Source: Treponema sp. (GTDB taxonomy: Bacteria > Spirochaetota > Spirochaetia > Treponematales > Treponemataceae). Taken from it: DNA of 12,508 nucleotides. Of this stretch, positions 5,877-12,508 are shown piece after piece. The stretch's first letter is position 1. Every line of letters begins with the position of its first letter. Made by a program: the position numbers and the translations under genes. The stretch is from contig JABUUX010000145.1 of the NCBI GenBank assembly GCA_021442965.1, positions 1 to 12,508 of the forward strand, written 5' to 3'. The notes beneath the pieces are model-generated. The model searched no databases, had not been told where the DNA came from, and saw only the letters and a program-made list of their open reading frames with translations.

Positions 5877-6404
5877 ATGGAAACAAAAACACTCGAACAG
5901 ATTGAAAAAGAAATCGCTGAAACAAAGGCTGCTCTCGCAAACGTTCAGGGAACAGAAACAGAAGTTTATGCACGTATCGTAGGTTACTACCGTTCAGTAC
6001 GTAACTGGAACAAAGGTAAACGTGATGAGTTCGACATGAGAAAGAACTTTACCCTTGAAGACAGCAATATTTATAATATAACAGCTGCAGATCAGGCTTG
6101 TGCATGTTCTGCTCCTTCAAAACTTGAAAAAACAGTCTCTGACGGAACAGTTGCTTCTTATGACCTTTTTGTTCGCAAAACTTGCCCAAACTGTCCTCCG
6201 GTAAAAGCATATATGGCTGATGTTACAGTAAACGGTCGTTCTATCGACGTTGACTCTGATGAAGGTCTTGCCGAAGCTGCACAGAAAGGCGTTTTTGCAG
6301 CTCCTACAGTAATCTGCTATGATGCATCAGGAAATGAAATTGCCCGCTGCCACAATGTAGAAGAACTTCAGGCTGTGTTTGAAAAAGTTGCTTGTGTAGC
6401 TTAA
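5877..6404 (+). CDS. NrdD-like glycyl-radical motif fused to a redoxin
   Basis: This 175-residue protein joins two parts. Residues 1-25 are a charged helix. Residues 30-58 contain ARIVGYYRSVRNWNKGKRDE, which matches the extreme C-terminal radical segment of class III (anaerobic) ribonucleotide reductase NrdD; Gly47 in WNKGK is the expected radical glycine. The ten-stranded catalytic barrel, ATP cone and zinc cysteines of NrdD are absent. A linker with Cys75 and Cys77 (CAC) follows. Residues 94-172 look like a thioredoxin/NrdH-type redoxin with Cys103-Pro-Asn-Cys106 and a cis-proline candidate in AAPTVI (Pro143). AAAGGGG lies 9 nt before the ATG. The NrdR-box promoter ties it to nucleotide reduction. 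It may supply a radical domain, electrons, or both to a full NrdD elsewhere; a decayed nrdD remnant is less likely given the clean promoter, start and terminator. Confidence 0.75.
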   Translation: METKTLEQIEKEIAETKAALANVQGTETEVYARIVGYYRSVRNWNKGKRDEFDMRKNFTLEDSNIYNITAADQACACSAPSKLEKTVSDGTVASYDLFVRKTCPNCPPVKAYMADVTVNGRSIDVDSDEGLAEAAQKGVFAAPTVICYDASGNEIARCHNVEELQAVFEKVACVA

Positions 6405-6420
6405 TTGAATAACTTATAAA

Positions 6421-6460
6421 AAAAAGGACGATTCTAAAAAATGAATCGTCCTTTTTTTTT
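6421..6460. terminator. Bidirectional intrinsic terminator
   Basis: GGACGATTC (6426-6434) pairs with GAATCGTCC (6443-6451) around an 8-nt loop. T9 (6452-6460) follows on the plus strand, and A residues before the stem give a U run on the minus strand. It ends the redoxin gene and, from the other side, the phosphoesterase gene. Confidence 0.93.
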
Positions 6461-6492
6461 GCCCTTCAGAATTGTTTAAATTCTTAAAGGGC
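6461..6492 (-). other. Second hairpin after the phosphoesterase gene
   Basis: GCCCTT (6461-6466) pairs with AAGGGC (6487-6492), and AGAATT (6468-6473) with AATTCT (6479-6484), with a small internal bulge. On the minus strand it follows the phosphoesterase stop and is trailed by A residues rather than T, so it probably assists the neighbouring terminator or protects the 3' end. Confidence 0.5.
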
Positions 6493-6518
6493 AGAAAACC
6501 TTCTAAAAAAGTTTAAGA

Positions 6519-7331
6519 TTAGAAGAAGAATGCGGCCTGTGTTTCAAGCTGCTGCTGGAAGAAAGCTTTTGCTTCCTGAACTTTCTTATCTGTTACAATG
6601 CAACGTTCATTGTTTGCATGCATTTTGAAAGTATCTGTATCAATTACAATTGGTTCATGAGATTTTGAATCTACAACTATAACTCCTGCTTCTTTTCCTT
6701 CATACTGAATCCACAACTGTTCTGGTTCTTCTGTATGTCCTACAATCTGAATCATTTCCGGATATGCGTTCATAATAATAAGGTTATCTGGTTTTACCCA
6801 AAGACAGTTTGCATCAACTTCTTTGTGCTGGCTCTGGTCAATTCCCAAATGTCCCAGGAAAGGAAGTTCTCCGGAATGGAAAGCATCATTTACTTTTTTT
6901 ATAAAACTTTCTGTTGTATCTGCATTATATTTGCGTGAAAGTCTAAGTTTGAAATCTTCTGTAATTCCAGCATGTGAAAAAATATAATTACCGCTTGAAT
7001 AAATAATATCCATGTATGGACGTGCAGCTTCCAGTGCTTCTTTAATTTCGTCCTTATACTGAATCTGGTGACCTTTTACTGTACAGTCATCACCCAAATA
7101 ACTGTCGTCACGATTTCCAAGCATCATAATATGATGTTCTGGGTCTGCTTTTTTCCATTCCAAAACAGTCTGAATTACTTTTACAGGATTATGATCTTCT
7201 GTATTCCACCATTCTTTTGCATTAGGGTTGTCTACATAGTCTCCAAGACAAATAACAATTCCGTCATTGTCTTTGTACTTGTTAAAAGTGGTTAAATCCT
7301 GATGAATATCTGGAATTACTGTAATTTTCAT
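6519..7331 (-). CDS. Calcineurin-like metallophosphoesterase
   Basis: This 270-residue cytosolic protein has the ordered metal-binding motifs of calcineurin-like phosphoesterases: DIH (Asp8, His10), GDYVD (Asp31, Asp34), GNRD (Asn73, Asp75), SHAG (His120) and GHT (His199). The third motif reads GNRD where GNHE/GNHD is usual, so the general-acid histidine is replaced by Arg74, as in some PPP-like and ApaH-like branches. This leaves the metal site complete but makes the substrate hard to guess (phosphoprotein, nucleotide or diadenosine tetraphosphate are possible). The tail ends in QQQLETQAAFFF. AAGGAG lies 6 nt before the ATG. It is monocistronic: a terminator follows and the lipase gene diverges upstream. 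Confidence 0.85.
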   Translation of the reverse strand: MKITVIPDIHQDLTTFNKYKDNDGIVICLGDYVDNPNAKEWWNTEDHNPVKVIQTVLEWKKADPEHHIMMLGNRDDSYLGDDCTVKGHQIQYKDEIKEALEAARPYMDIIYSSGNYIFSHAGITEDFKLRLSRKYNADTTESFIKKVNDAFHSGELPFLGHLGIDQSQHKEVDANCLWVKPDNLIIMNAYPEMIQIVGHTEEPEQLWIQYEGKEAGVIVVDSKSHEPIVIDTDTFKMHANNERCIVTDKKVQEAKAFFQQQLETQAAFFF

Positions 7332-7358
7332 TAGTTACTCCTTAAAATTTATCTAAAT

Positions 7359-7410
7359 TAGGAAAGATTCCTATTTTTATATTATACCTTTAAACAAAAA
7401 TTTTCCACAA
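7359..7410 (-). promoter_or_regulatory. Putative phosphoesterase promoter and leader palindrome
   Basis: On the minus strand TTGTGG (7410-7405) and a perfect TATAAT (7386-7381) are 18 nt apart. TAGGAAAGATTCCTA (7373-7359), with 6-bp arms, lies just downstream near the expected start, where an operator or small hairpin would act. Confidence 0.42.
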
Positions 7411-7511
7411 ATTTTGAAAATCACTTTACGTTAAAATCTTCATTTTTCGAATTTACAAAGATTCCCCTACATTCTATTTTCATCAGACTTTATGATTTTT
7501 CCCTTTTTCAC

Positions 7512-7517
7512 TATATT
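7512..7517 (+). promoter_or_regulatory. Possible -10 of the lipase gene
   Basis: TATATT ends 6 nt before the ATG at 7524, so transcription would start at the start codon itself. The -35 is poor (TTTATG at 17 nt). No Shine-Dalgarno sequence is present, in line with a leaderless message. Confidence 0.4.
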
Positions 7518-7523
7518 TGACAT

Positions 7524-8357
7524 ATGAAAAAAAAAAATGAGATAAACATTCTTTCAGATAAATGTAAAACAAAATATCCACTCCTTATGGTTCACGGTAT
7601 TTTTTTCCGGGATTGGAAAAATTTCAATTACTGGGGACGGATTCCTGCTGCTCTTGAATCTAACGGAGCCACTATTTTTTATGGTAATCATGAATCCTGC
7701 ACTACAGTGGAAAACAGTGCTCAGGAACTTGCTGCCAGAATCCAAGAAATTATTGAAACAACAGGTTGTGAAAAAGTAAATATTATAGCTCATTCCAAAG
7801 GCGGTTTAGACTGTAAATGTGCCATCAGCGAACTGGGCATGGCTCCATATGTTGCTTCACTTACCACAGTTAACACACCTTTCACTGGAAGTAAATTTGC
7901 AAGTCATGTACTTTCAACCATGTCTATTCGTAAACAGAAATTTCTTTCAGGCTTATACAAATTCTTTTTCCGCTTTGCCGGAGACAAAAATCCGGATTTA
8001 CTTCATGCAGTTTATGACCTGACTGTAGAACGCTGTACAGAATTCCAAAAACGTTTTAAACCCGAACCAAATATTTTTTACCAGGGAACAGGTTCTGTTC
8101 TTAATAATCCTAAAGGCGGAAGATTTCCTTTAATTTTTACTTACAAACATGTTGAAAAATATGACGGCCCAAATGACGGCCTTGTTGGAAAAGATGCGTT
8201 TGAATGGGGTGAAAATTTTAAATTTGTAACAGTTAGCGGAAAACGCGGAGTTGCACACGGAGACATGATAGACCTTTACCGTGAAGATATTCCGGGCTTT
8301 GATGTAAAGCAGTTTTATACAGATATTGTTTCAGACTTAAAAAATCGCGGGCTCTAA
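7524..8357 (+). CDS. Lipase-like alpha/beta hydrolase
   Basis: This 277-residue protein belongs to the triacylglycerol lipase/alpha-beta hydrolase fold. YPLLMVHGIFFRDW (18-31) holds the HG oxyanion-hole motif. Ser91 in IIAHSKGGLD is the nucleophile; the elbow reads AHSKGG instead of GHSxGG. Asp218 in GPNDGLV and His245 in VAHGDMID complete the triad with lipase-like surroundings. There is no signal peptide or membrane segment, so it should act on an intracellular ester or phospholipid, unlike most secreted true lipases. No ribosome binding site precedes the ATG, and no alternative start is better. It is divergent from the phosphoesterase gene and convergent with the EAL gene. Lipase-fold assignment is firm; substrate is unknown. 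Confidence 0.87.
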   Translation: MKKKNEINILSDKCKTKYPLLMVHGIFFRDWKNFNYWGRIPAALESNGATIFYGNHESCTTVENSAQELAARIQEIIETTGCEKVNIIAHSKGGLDCKCAISELGMAPYVASLTTVNTPFTGSKFASHVLSTMSIRKQKFLSGLYKFFFRFAGDKNPDLLHAVYDLTVERCTEFQKRFKPEPNIFYQGTGSVLNNPKGGRFPLIFTYKHVEKYDGPNDGLVGKDAFEWGENFKFVTVSGKRGVAHGDMIDLYREDIPGFDVKQFYTDIVSDLKNRGL

Positions 8358-8377
8358 ATTTTTAAATTCAGATTTAT

Positions 8378-8400
8378 ACAGCGGGATTAATCCTGTTTTT
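8378..8400 (+). terminator. Weak terminator after the lipase gene
   Basis: ACA and GGAT pair with ATCC and TGT around a 2-nt turn, with a bulge, and are followed by T5 (8396-8400). The T run overlaps the stop codon of the convergent EAL gene. The stem is imperfect. Confidence 0.4.
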
Positions 8401-10093
8401 ATAACAACTTATCAAATTCAGATTTAGGAATTGGTTTACTAAAGAAGAATCCCTGAGCCATCCAGCAGTTACTTTCTTTCAAAAGATTGATATCATCTCC
8501 TGTTTCTACACCTTCAACAATACATTCCAGTCCCATATTATTTGCCATACTGATTATGGATTTAAACATACGCTGGTCATTACTGTCCATTTTCTGAGCA
8601 CCTTCCAAAAGTGATTTATCAATTTTAAGCACATCCCATGGAAGTTCCTTTACAAGTGAAAGTGAAGAATATCCTGTACCAAAATCGTCCATTGCTGTAC
8701 TGATTCCTTCCGCATTGAAAACTTCTACAGTTTTTCGCAACATTTCCATTGTGGTACCGGATGCCGATTCTGTAAGTTCTATCTGAATAAGATTTTTTGG
8801 AATATTGAATTTTTTGATTGTATCTTTGATAACGTCAATAATATTCGGCATTGTTAATGATGCCCGCGAAAGGTTCACAGAAATCTGTACCGGCTTCTTT
8901 CCTTCACTAATCCATCCTGCTATATGACTGCAAACATGCTCCAGCATATAAATGTCCAGATATTTTATAGAAAGATTGCTTTCAAGAACTGGAATAAAAC
9001 TGTCAGGATAAATCATCTTCCCGTCATGAATCCATCTTACAAGAGCTTCAGCCCCTTTAAGTTTATTGTCATGAAGATCTACTTTTGGCTGGTAATAAAC
9101 CTGGAACTCTTCATTTTCCAAAGCGTCAGAAAAACGTCTTTCTATTTCACGCTGTTCTTCTACTTTTTGATGTAAGTTTTCATCATAGTAAACAATAGGA
9201 TTTCCGTCGCTCTTATGTGCCAGATTTACAGCCAGAGACAGAGTATCCATAATTTTATATGAAGTTGTAAACTGCCCTAAATCTACGTTTACACCCATAT
9301 GGGATGTCATTGTAAAAGTTTCTTCTGTTCCGTCCTGACGGATTGCTTTCATATCTGCTTTTTTTAAAAATCCAAAAACTCGGTCATAATCATTTTTATG
9401 AAAAACAACCACACCGTAATCTCCACCTGCCGCAGCAACTTCCCCTCTTTCATCTAAAGATTTATTTTCCTGAACAAGAGCTTTTACATGATTCAGATAG
9501 TCTTCAAGAATTTCTGTTCCCTTATCCTGTCCAAAGTTTTTGTTTATATCAGAAAAATTATGAATATTAAAAAAGATAACTCCGTATTTATCGATTCGTT
9601 TTTCTGCAATAAGCATTTCTAAAAAGGCATAAATGCAGGAAAGATTATTTGAATTTACAAACCTAAGGTCGTGAGTGTCGGTAAATTCAACATAATCAGA
9701 AAGAAGCGTAAAAGAGTTGTTTACAAAAATTATATCGCCCAAAGTTCTAAGGCGTTTTTTATCATCCTCGGTCCAATCTGAATCATTTTTATTTTGGTAA
9801 AAGGTATATTCAACAGTTACAACTTTTCTGTTTTCCTTAACAAATTTATAAGTTCGTGCTGTATCCACATTTTTATTATCATAGTAAACCGCTTCCAAAT
9901 CTCCGTGGAGGTCATGATGATTTATTCCATGTGGTGTTTTGAACATAGAAATTTTGGAAACACCCAGAACTTCACAAATGCCGTGAAATAAATCATCTGA
10001 TTCCGGAGACCCTGTAAATCTGACATCCTGTATATTTAAAATAAAATCCTGAAGTATTTCAACGTAATTCTGTATATCAAAAATCTGCGGCAT
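8399..10093 (-). CDS. EAL c-di-GMP phosphodiesterase with degenerate GGDEF
   Basis: From the ATG at 10093 the protein has 564 residues and no membrane segment. Residues 1-130 form an unassigned, possibly GAF-like sensory domain. Residues about 165-305 are a GGDEF domain whose signature reads GGDYG (223-227), so it should not make c-di-GMP, and no RxxD inhibitory site is seen. The EAL domain (about 320-564) retains the catalytic set: GAEALVRW (Glu349), SVNLSR (Asn407), ELTES (Glu439), AMDDFGTGYSSL (Asp469, Asp470), LKIDKS (Lys490), VEGVET (Glu530) and AQGFFF (Gln547). It should therefore hydrolyse c-di-GMP. An upstream in-frame ATG at 10099 abuts AAGGAG with no spacing, whereas the ATG at 10093 is 6 nt away, so the latter is chosen. 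It likely controls motility or surface traits. Confidence 0.93.
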   Translation of the reverse strand: MPQIFDIQNYVEILQDFILNIQDVRFTGSPESDDLFHGICEVLGVSKISMFKTPHGINHHDLHGDLEAVYYDNKNVDTARTYKFVKENRKVVTVEYTFYQNKNDSDWTEDDKKRLRTLGDIIFVNNSFTLLSDYVEFTDTHDLRFVNSNNLSCIYAFLEMLIAEKRIDKYGVIFFNIHNFSDINKNFGQDKGTEILEDYLNHVKALVQENKSLDERGEVAAAGGDYGVVVFHKNDYDRVFGFLKKADMKAIRQDGTEETFTMTSHMGVNVDLGQFTTSYKIMDTLSLAVNLAHKSDGNPIVYYDENLHQKVEEQREIERRFSDALENEEFQVYYQPKVDLHDNKLKGAEALVRWIHDGKMIYPDSFIPVLESNLSIKYLDIYMLEHVCSHIAGWISEGKKPVQISVNLSRASLTMPNIIDVIKDTIKKFNIPKNLIQIELTESASGTTMEMLRKTVEVFNAEGISTAMDDFGTGYSSLSLVKELPWDVLKIDKSLLEGAQKMDSNDQRMFKSIISMANNMGLECIVEGVETGDDINLLKESNCWMAQGFFFSKPIPKSEFDKLL

Positions 10094-10170
10094 AGGCATC
10101 TCCTTGTTATTCAGTTTAAATCACCCTTTGGAAACAAATATCCCTTGATAGTTAAATCCCCATATAGACC

Positions 10171-10198
10171 ATTATAAATCCTTATTTGAAAAATACAA
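10171..10198 (-). promoter_or_regulatory. Putative promoter of the EAL gene
   Basis: On the minus strand TTGTAT (10198-10193) and a perfect TATAAT (10176-10171) are 16 nt apart. The leader would be about 70 nt and ends with AAGGAG. The -35 is moderate. Confidence 0.5.
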
Positions 10199-10252
10199 CA
10201 AAAATGGAGAGATTAGAGATTTATAAATGATTTTCCCTATGCCTCATTTTGC

Positions 10253-10286
10253 AAAAAAAAGGACGCCACACTTATTTATGGCGTCC
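10253..10286 (-). terminator. Intrinsic terminator of trpB2
   Basis: On the minus strand GGACGCCA (10286-10279) pairs with TGGCGTCC (10268-10261) around a 10-nt loop and is followed by eight T (10260-10253). It lies 20 nt after the trpB2 stop and separates that gene from the EAL promoter. Confidence 0.95.
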
Positions 10287-10306
10287 CCCGTTTCTTTTTC
10301 CAAAAT

Positions 10307-11680
10307 CTATTCTACTTTTGGAATACCGACAAAGCCTTTTTTCAAATCTTCATCTGTTGGAATGTAATCTTTCATTTTTCCGTCGTGGAAGGCTTCGTAA
10401 GCATACATATCAAAATATCCGGTTCCGGTAAGTCCGAAAAGGATTGTTTTTTCTTCTCCTGTTTCTTTACATTTCATTGCTTCGTCAATTGCAACTTTAA
10501 TGGCATGGCTGCTTTCTGGAGCCGGAAGAATTCCTTCTACACGGGCAAACTGTTCGGCGGCGGCAAATACGGCTGTCTGTTCTACTGAACGGGCTTCCAT
10601 AAGTCCCTGATCGTAAAGTTCACTCAAAGTCGAGCTCATGCCGTGGTAGCGCAGCCCTCCTGCGTGGTTTGCAGAAGGAATAAAGCCGCTTCCGAGTGTA
10701 TACATTTTTGCAAGCGGGCAGACTTTTCCTGTGTCACAGAAATCGTAAGCATATTTTCCGCGTGTAAAACTTGGGCAGCTTGCAGGTTCAACGGCGATAA
10801 ACTGATAATCTTTTTCTCCGCGCAGTTTTTCGCCCATAAACGGAGAAATTAGTCCGCCAAGGTTCGATCCTCCTCCTGCACAGCCGATAATGATGTCAGG
10901 TTTTACTCCGTATTTGTCGAGTGCGGCTTTTGCTTCAAGACCGATTACAGACTGATGGAGCAGAACCTGATTCAAAACTGAACCTAAAACATAGCGGTAT
11001 CCTTCGTGAGTTGTTGCATCTTCAACTGCTTCTGAAATTGCACATCCAAGAGAGCCTGTAGTTCCCGGGTGTTCCTGATTGATTTTCTTTCCTACTTCAG
11101 TAAGCATTGAAGGAGATGGAGTTACACTTGCTCCGTAGGTGCGCATTACTTCGCGGCGGAAAGGTTTCTGTTCGTAGGAACATTTTACCATGTATACTTT
11201 GCAGTCCAAATCCAGATAAGAACATGCCATTGAAAGAGCAGTTCCCCACTGTCCGGCTCCAGTTTCAGTTGTAACGCCTTTAAGTCCCTGTTTTTTTGCA
11301 TAATAGGCCTGTGCAATTGCAGAGTTCAGTTTGTGGCTTCCTGAAGTATTGTTGCCTTCAAATTTGTAATAAATCTTTGCTGGAGTTCCCAGTTTCTTTT
11401 CCAGGCAGTATGCGCGTACAAGAGGAGCCGGCCTATACATTTTATAAAAGTCCCGGATTTCTTGTGGAATGTCGATGAACGGTGTTGTGTCGTCCAATTC
11501 CTGTTTTACAAGTTCGTCACAAAAAACATGTGAAAGTTCTTCAACTGTCATTGGTTTTAGTGTTCCGGGATTCAAAAGTGGAGCCGGTTTCTTTTTCATA
11601 TCGGCACGCACGTTATACCACTGCTTTGGCATTTCTTCTTCGGTCAGATAAATTTTGTAAGGGATTTCTTTTTCACTCAT
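10307..11680 (-). CDS. trpB: TrpB2-type tryptophan synthase beta chain
   Basis: This 457-residue PLP enzyme belongs to the longer TrpB2 branch of tryptophan synthase beta chains, which condense indole with serine. Lys117 in SGSHKLNSA is the Schiff-base lysine, Glu139 in TTETGAGQWG is the expected catalytic acid, and GCAGGGSN (266-273) binds the PLP phosphate. The N-terminal extension with YNVRADMKKKPAP (22-34) and the overall length fit TrpB2 rather than TrpB1 (about 400). No trpA or other trp gene is adjacent, so it may act in indole salvage or with another amino acid substrate; that is inference. AGAGGT lies 7 nt before the ATG. The promoter overlaps two palindromic operators, so the gene is probably tightly regulated, and a strong terminator makes it monocistronic. 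Confidence 0.93.
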   Translation of the reverse strand: MSEKEIPYKIYLTEEEMPKQWYNVRADMKKKPAPLLNPGTLKPMTVEELSHVFCDELVKQELDDTTPFIDIPQEIRDFYKMYRPAPLVRAYCLEKKLGTPAKIYYKFEGNNTSGSHKLNSAIAQAYYAKKQGLKGVTTETGAGQWGTALSMACSYLDLDCKVYMVKCSYEQKPFRREVMRTYGASVTPSPSMLTEVGKKINQEHPGTTGSLGCAISEAVEDATTHEGYRYVLGSVLNQVLLHQSVIGLEAKAALDKYGVKPDIIIGCAGGGSNLGGLISPFMGEKLRGEKDYQFIAVEPASCPSFTRGKYAYDFCDTGKVCPLAKMYTLGSGFIPSANHAGGLRYHGMSSTLSELYDQGLMEARSVEQTAVFAAAEQFARVEGILPAPESSHAIKVAIDEAMKCKETGEEKTILFGLTGTGYFDMYAYEAFHDGKMKDYIPTDEDLKKGFVGIPKVE

Positions 11681-11720
11681 TTTTAATACCTCTTTTTAAG
11701 TTATGTCATTAAACAGCTGT

Positions 11721-11757
11721 GTTTCTATACATAGTAACTGTTTCTATATGTAGAAAC
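11721..11757. promoter_or_regulatory. Tandem 18-bp palindromic operators
   Basis: GTTTCTATATGTAGAAAC (11740-11757) has perfect 7-bp arms and a 4-bp centre. GTTTCTATACATAGTAAC (11721-11738) is a second copy with one mismatched pair. Their centres are 19 bp apart. The first overlaps the trpB -10 and start point, and the second lies just downstream, as expected for a repressor. They lack the CTAG half-sites of the enterobacterial TrpR operator, so the regulator is unidentified. Confidence 0.7.
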
Positions 11758-11783
11758 ATACATCTGTTATCTTCTTTTGTCAA
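11755..11783 (-). promoter_or_regulatory. Promoter of trpB2
   Basis: On the minus strand TTGACA (11783-11778) and TATGTT (11760-11755) are separated by 17 nt. Transcription would begin near 11748, inside the upstream operator. Confidence 0.65.
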
Positions 11784-11864
11784 CAAAGATATCAATTTTT
11801 TTTGGATATTTTTTCATTCCCTCTTCACCCTTAATTTATACTCGCAGCCTCTCATAAATTTCAT

Positions 11865-11870
11865 TAAAAT
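11865..11870 (+). promoter_or_regulatory. Possible -10 of the HAD gene
   Basis: TAAAAT ends 6 nt before the ATG at 11877. No clear -35 is present at 16-18 nt. There is no Shine-Dalgarno sequence. AT-rich context makes chance matches easy, so this is tentative. Confidence 0.3.
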
Positions 11871-11876
11871 TATTTT

Positions 11877-12508
11877 ATGTTTGTTTATTTTGACCTGGAC
11901 CGTACCCTGCTGGATTTTGAAAGTGCCGCTGATGTTGGAATTAAAACTATTTATGATTTGTACAAATCAGAACTTAAAATGGAGTATGAAGAATTTTCAT
12001 TTAATTGGAAAAAATGGGCGCAAATTTTTTTTGACCGTTACTCTGAAGGGATATATACTTTTGATGAGCAGCGAAAAATGCGTGTTAAAAAATCTTTTGA
12101 GCTTAACGGTGTTCTGCTCTCGGAGGAAGAAAACAACAAGCGTTTTAATATTTACTGGTCGGCATACGAAAAACAAATCCGTTTGTTTCCTGATGTAATT
12201 CCGGTACTTGAATCTTTAAAAAAACATAAAGTTCCAATGGGTATTATTACTAATGGAGATTCCCAAAACCAGAACTGGAAACTGAACAGTAAAAATCTTT
12301 CTTCTTATTTTGACCCAATAATTATTTCCGGAGAAGTTGGAGTTTCCAAACCGGATTTAAAAATATTCAAAACTGCAGTTCAAAGAGTAATGGAAAAAAT
12401 ACCGGAAGCTTCAGAAAATCCATCTGATTTCTGGTACATAGGCGACAGCGTGAATCACGATATTGAACCTTCGGTAAAAATGGGATGGAACACAGTGTTC
12501 ATTAACCG
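11877..12508 (+). CDS. HAD-superfamily hydrolase, 3' end outside window
   Basis: The visible 210 residues are open at the right edge and cover nearly all of a HAD subfamily IA phosphatase of the YjjG/phosphoglycolate phosphatase kind. Motif I is YFDLDRTLLD (Asp6, Asp8, with Asp6 the nucleophile), motif II is IITNGD (Thr125), motif III is VSKPD (Lys158) and motif IV is IGDSVNHD (Asp190, Asp195). The helical cap lies between about 15 and 95. The final helix and stop are missing. The ATG at 11877 opens directly on motif I, so no upstream start is needed. No ribosome binding site precedes it. Nucleotide 5'-monophosphates or small sugar phosphates are likely substrates by family; the exact one cannot be stated. 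Confidence 0.9.
   Translation, partial: MFVYFDLDRTLLDFESAADVGIKTIYDLYKSELKMEYEEFSFNWKKWAQIFFDRYSEGIYTFDEQRKMRVKKSFELNGVLLSEEENNKRFNIYWSAYEKQIRLFPDVIPVLESLKKHKVPMGIITNGDSQNQNWKLNSKNLSSYFDPIIISGEVGVSKPDLKIFKTAVQRVMEKIPEASENPSDFWYIGDSVNHDIEPSVKMGWNTVFIN

Noticed and set aside
5877..6404. Decayed 3' fragment of an nrdD gene
   Set aside because: A dedicated promoter, operator, ribosome binding site, ATG, intact second domain and terminator argue for a functional gene, and no upstream nrdD remnant is visible.
10094..10099. Upstream ATG for the EAL gene
   Set aside because: It abuts the AAGGAG site with no spacing, while the ATG 6 nt later has normal spacing.
11721..11757. Assignment of the trpB operators to TrpR or to BlaI/CopY
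   Set aside because: The TrpR CTAG half-sites are absent, and the TACAnnTGTA core of BlaI/CopY sites is only half matched.
11719..12198. 159-codon plus-strand frame
   Set aside because: It is a shadow of the HAD gene in another frame. The frame from 11877 carries all four HAD motifs and stays open to the window edge.

Overview
The window is AT-rich, roughly 12.5 kb, and looks like chromosomal DNA from an anaerobic host-associated spirochaete, most likely a Treponema. The clues are an hprK-ptsH pair with no transport PTS genes beside it, a YARHG-domain exported protein, a stand-alone TrpB2-type enzyme, and an anaerobe's oxygen-defence set (flavodiiron protein, rubrerythrin). No rRNA or tRNA is visible, so the genus call is an inference from gene content and base composition.

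Layout. 1-1375: ptsH (HPr) and hprK on the minus strand, ending in a bidirectional terminator. 1376-1724: a gene-free island with a GC-rich dispersed-type repeat followed by a 112-bp MITE-like element built from three hairpins inside terminal inverted repeats. 1725-4608: three minus-strand genes (fprA-type flavodiiron protein, exported YARHG protein, membrane DUF3267 zincin-like protein). 4632-4709: a second, diverged copy of the MITE sits in the fprA/bfd divergent promoter region. 4840-5617: a BFD-type [2Fe-2S] protein and rubrerythrin, convergent, separated by a perfect 16-bp inverted repeat. 5618-6460: a strongly regulated plus-strand gene joining an NrdD-like glycyl-radical motif to a thioredoxin-fold redoxin. 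6519-7331: a calcineurin-like phosphoesterase (minus). 7524-8357: a cytosolic lipase-like alpha/beta hydrolase (plus). 8399-10093: an EAL phosphodiesterase with a degenerate GGDEF domain (minus). 10307-11680: a TrpB2-type synthase (minus) behind two tandem palindromic operators. 11877-12508: a HAD hydrolase running off the right edge (plus).

How the genes work together. The middle of the window (3448-6404) is about anaerobic redox life: fprA, the BFD protein and rubrerythrin would remove O2/NO and peroxide, and the next gene is tied to anaerobic ribonucleotide reduction. Its -10 element lies inside ACACTATATTTAGTGT, which fits the NrdR box consensus at 15 of 16 positions, so both protein and promoter point to nucleotide reduction. 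That gene is the most unusual object here. It carries the glycyl-radical motif of a class III reductase without any catalytic barrel, fused to a CPNC redoxin, and could be a spare-part or reductant subunit for NrdD.

Other regulatory features stand out. Three genes (hprK, the lipase and the HAD gene) lack a Shine-Dalgarno sequence and have a -10-like hexamer 6-8 nt before the ATG, which suggests leaderless mRNAs. The other genes have purine-rich ribosome binding sites of varying strength. The trpB promoter overlaps two tandem 18-bp palindromes. The second MITE copy appears to supply the fprA promoter.
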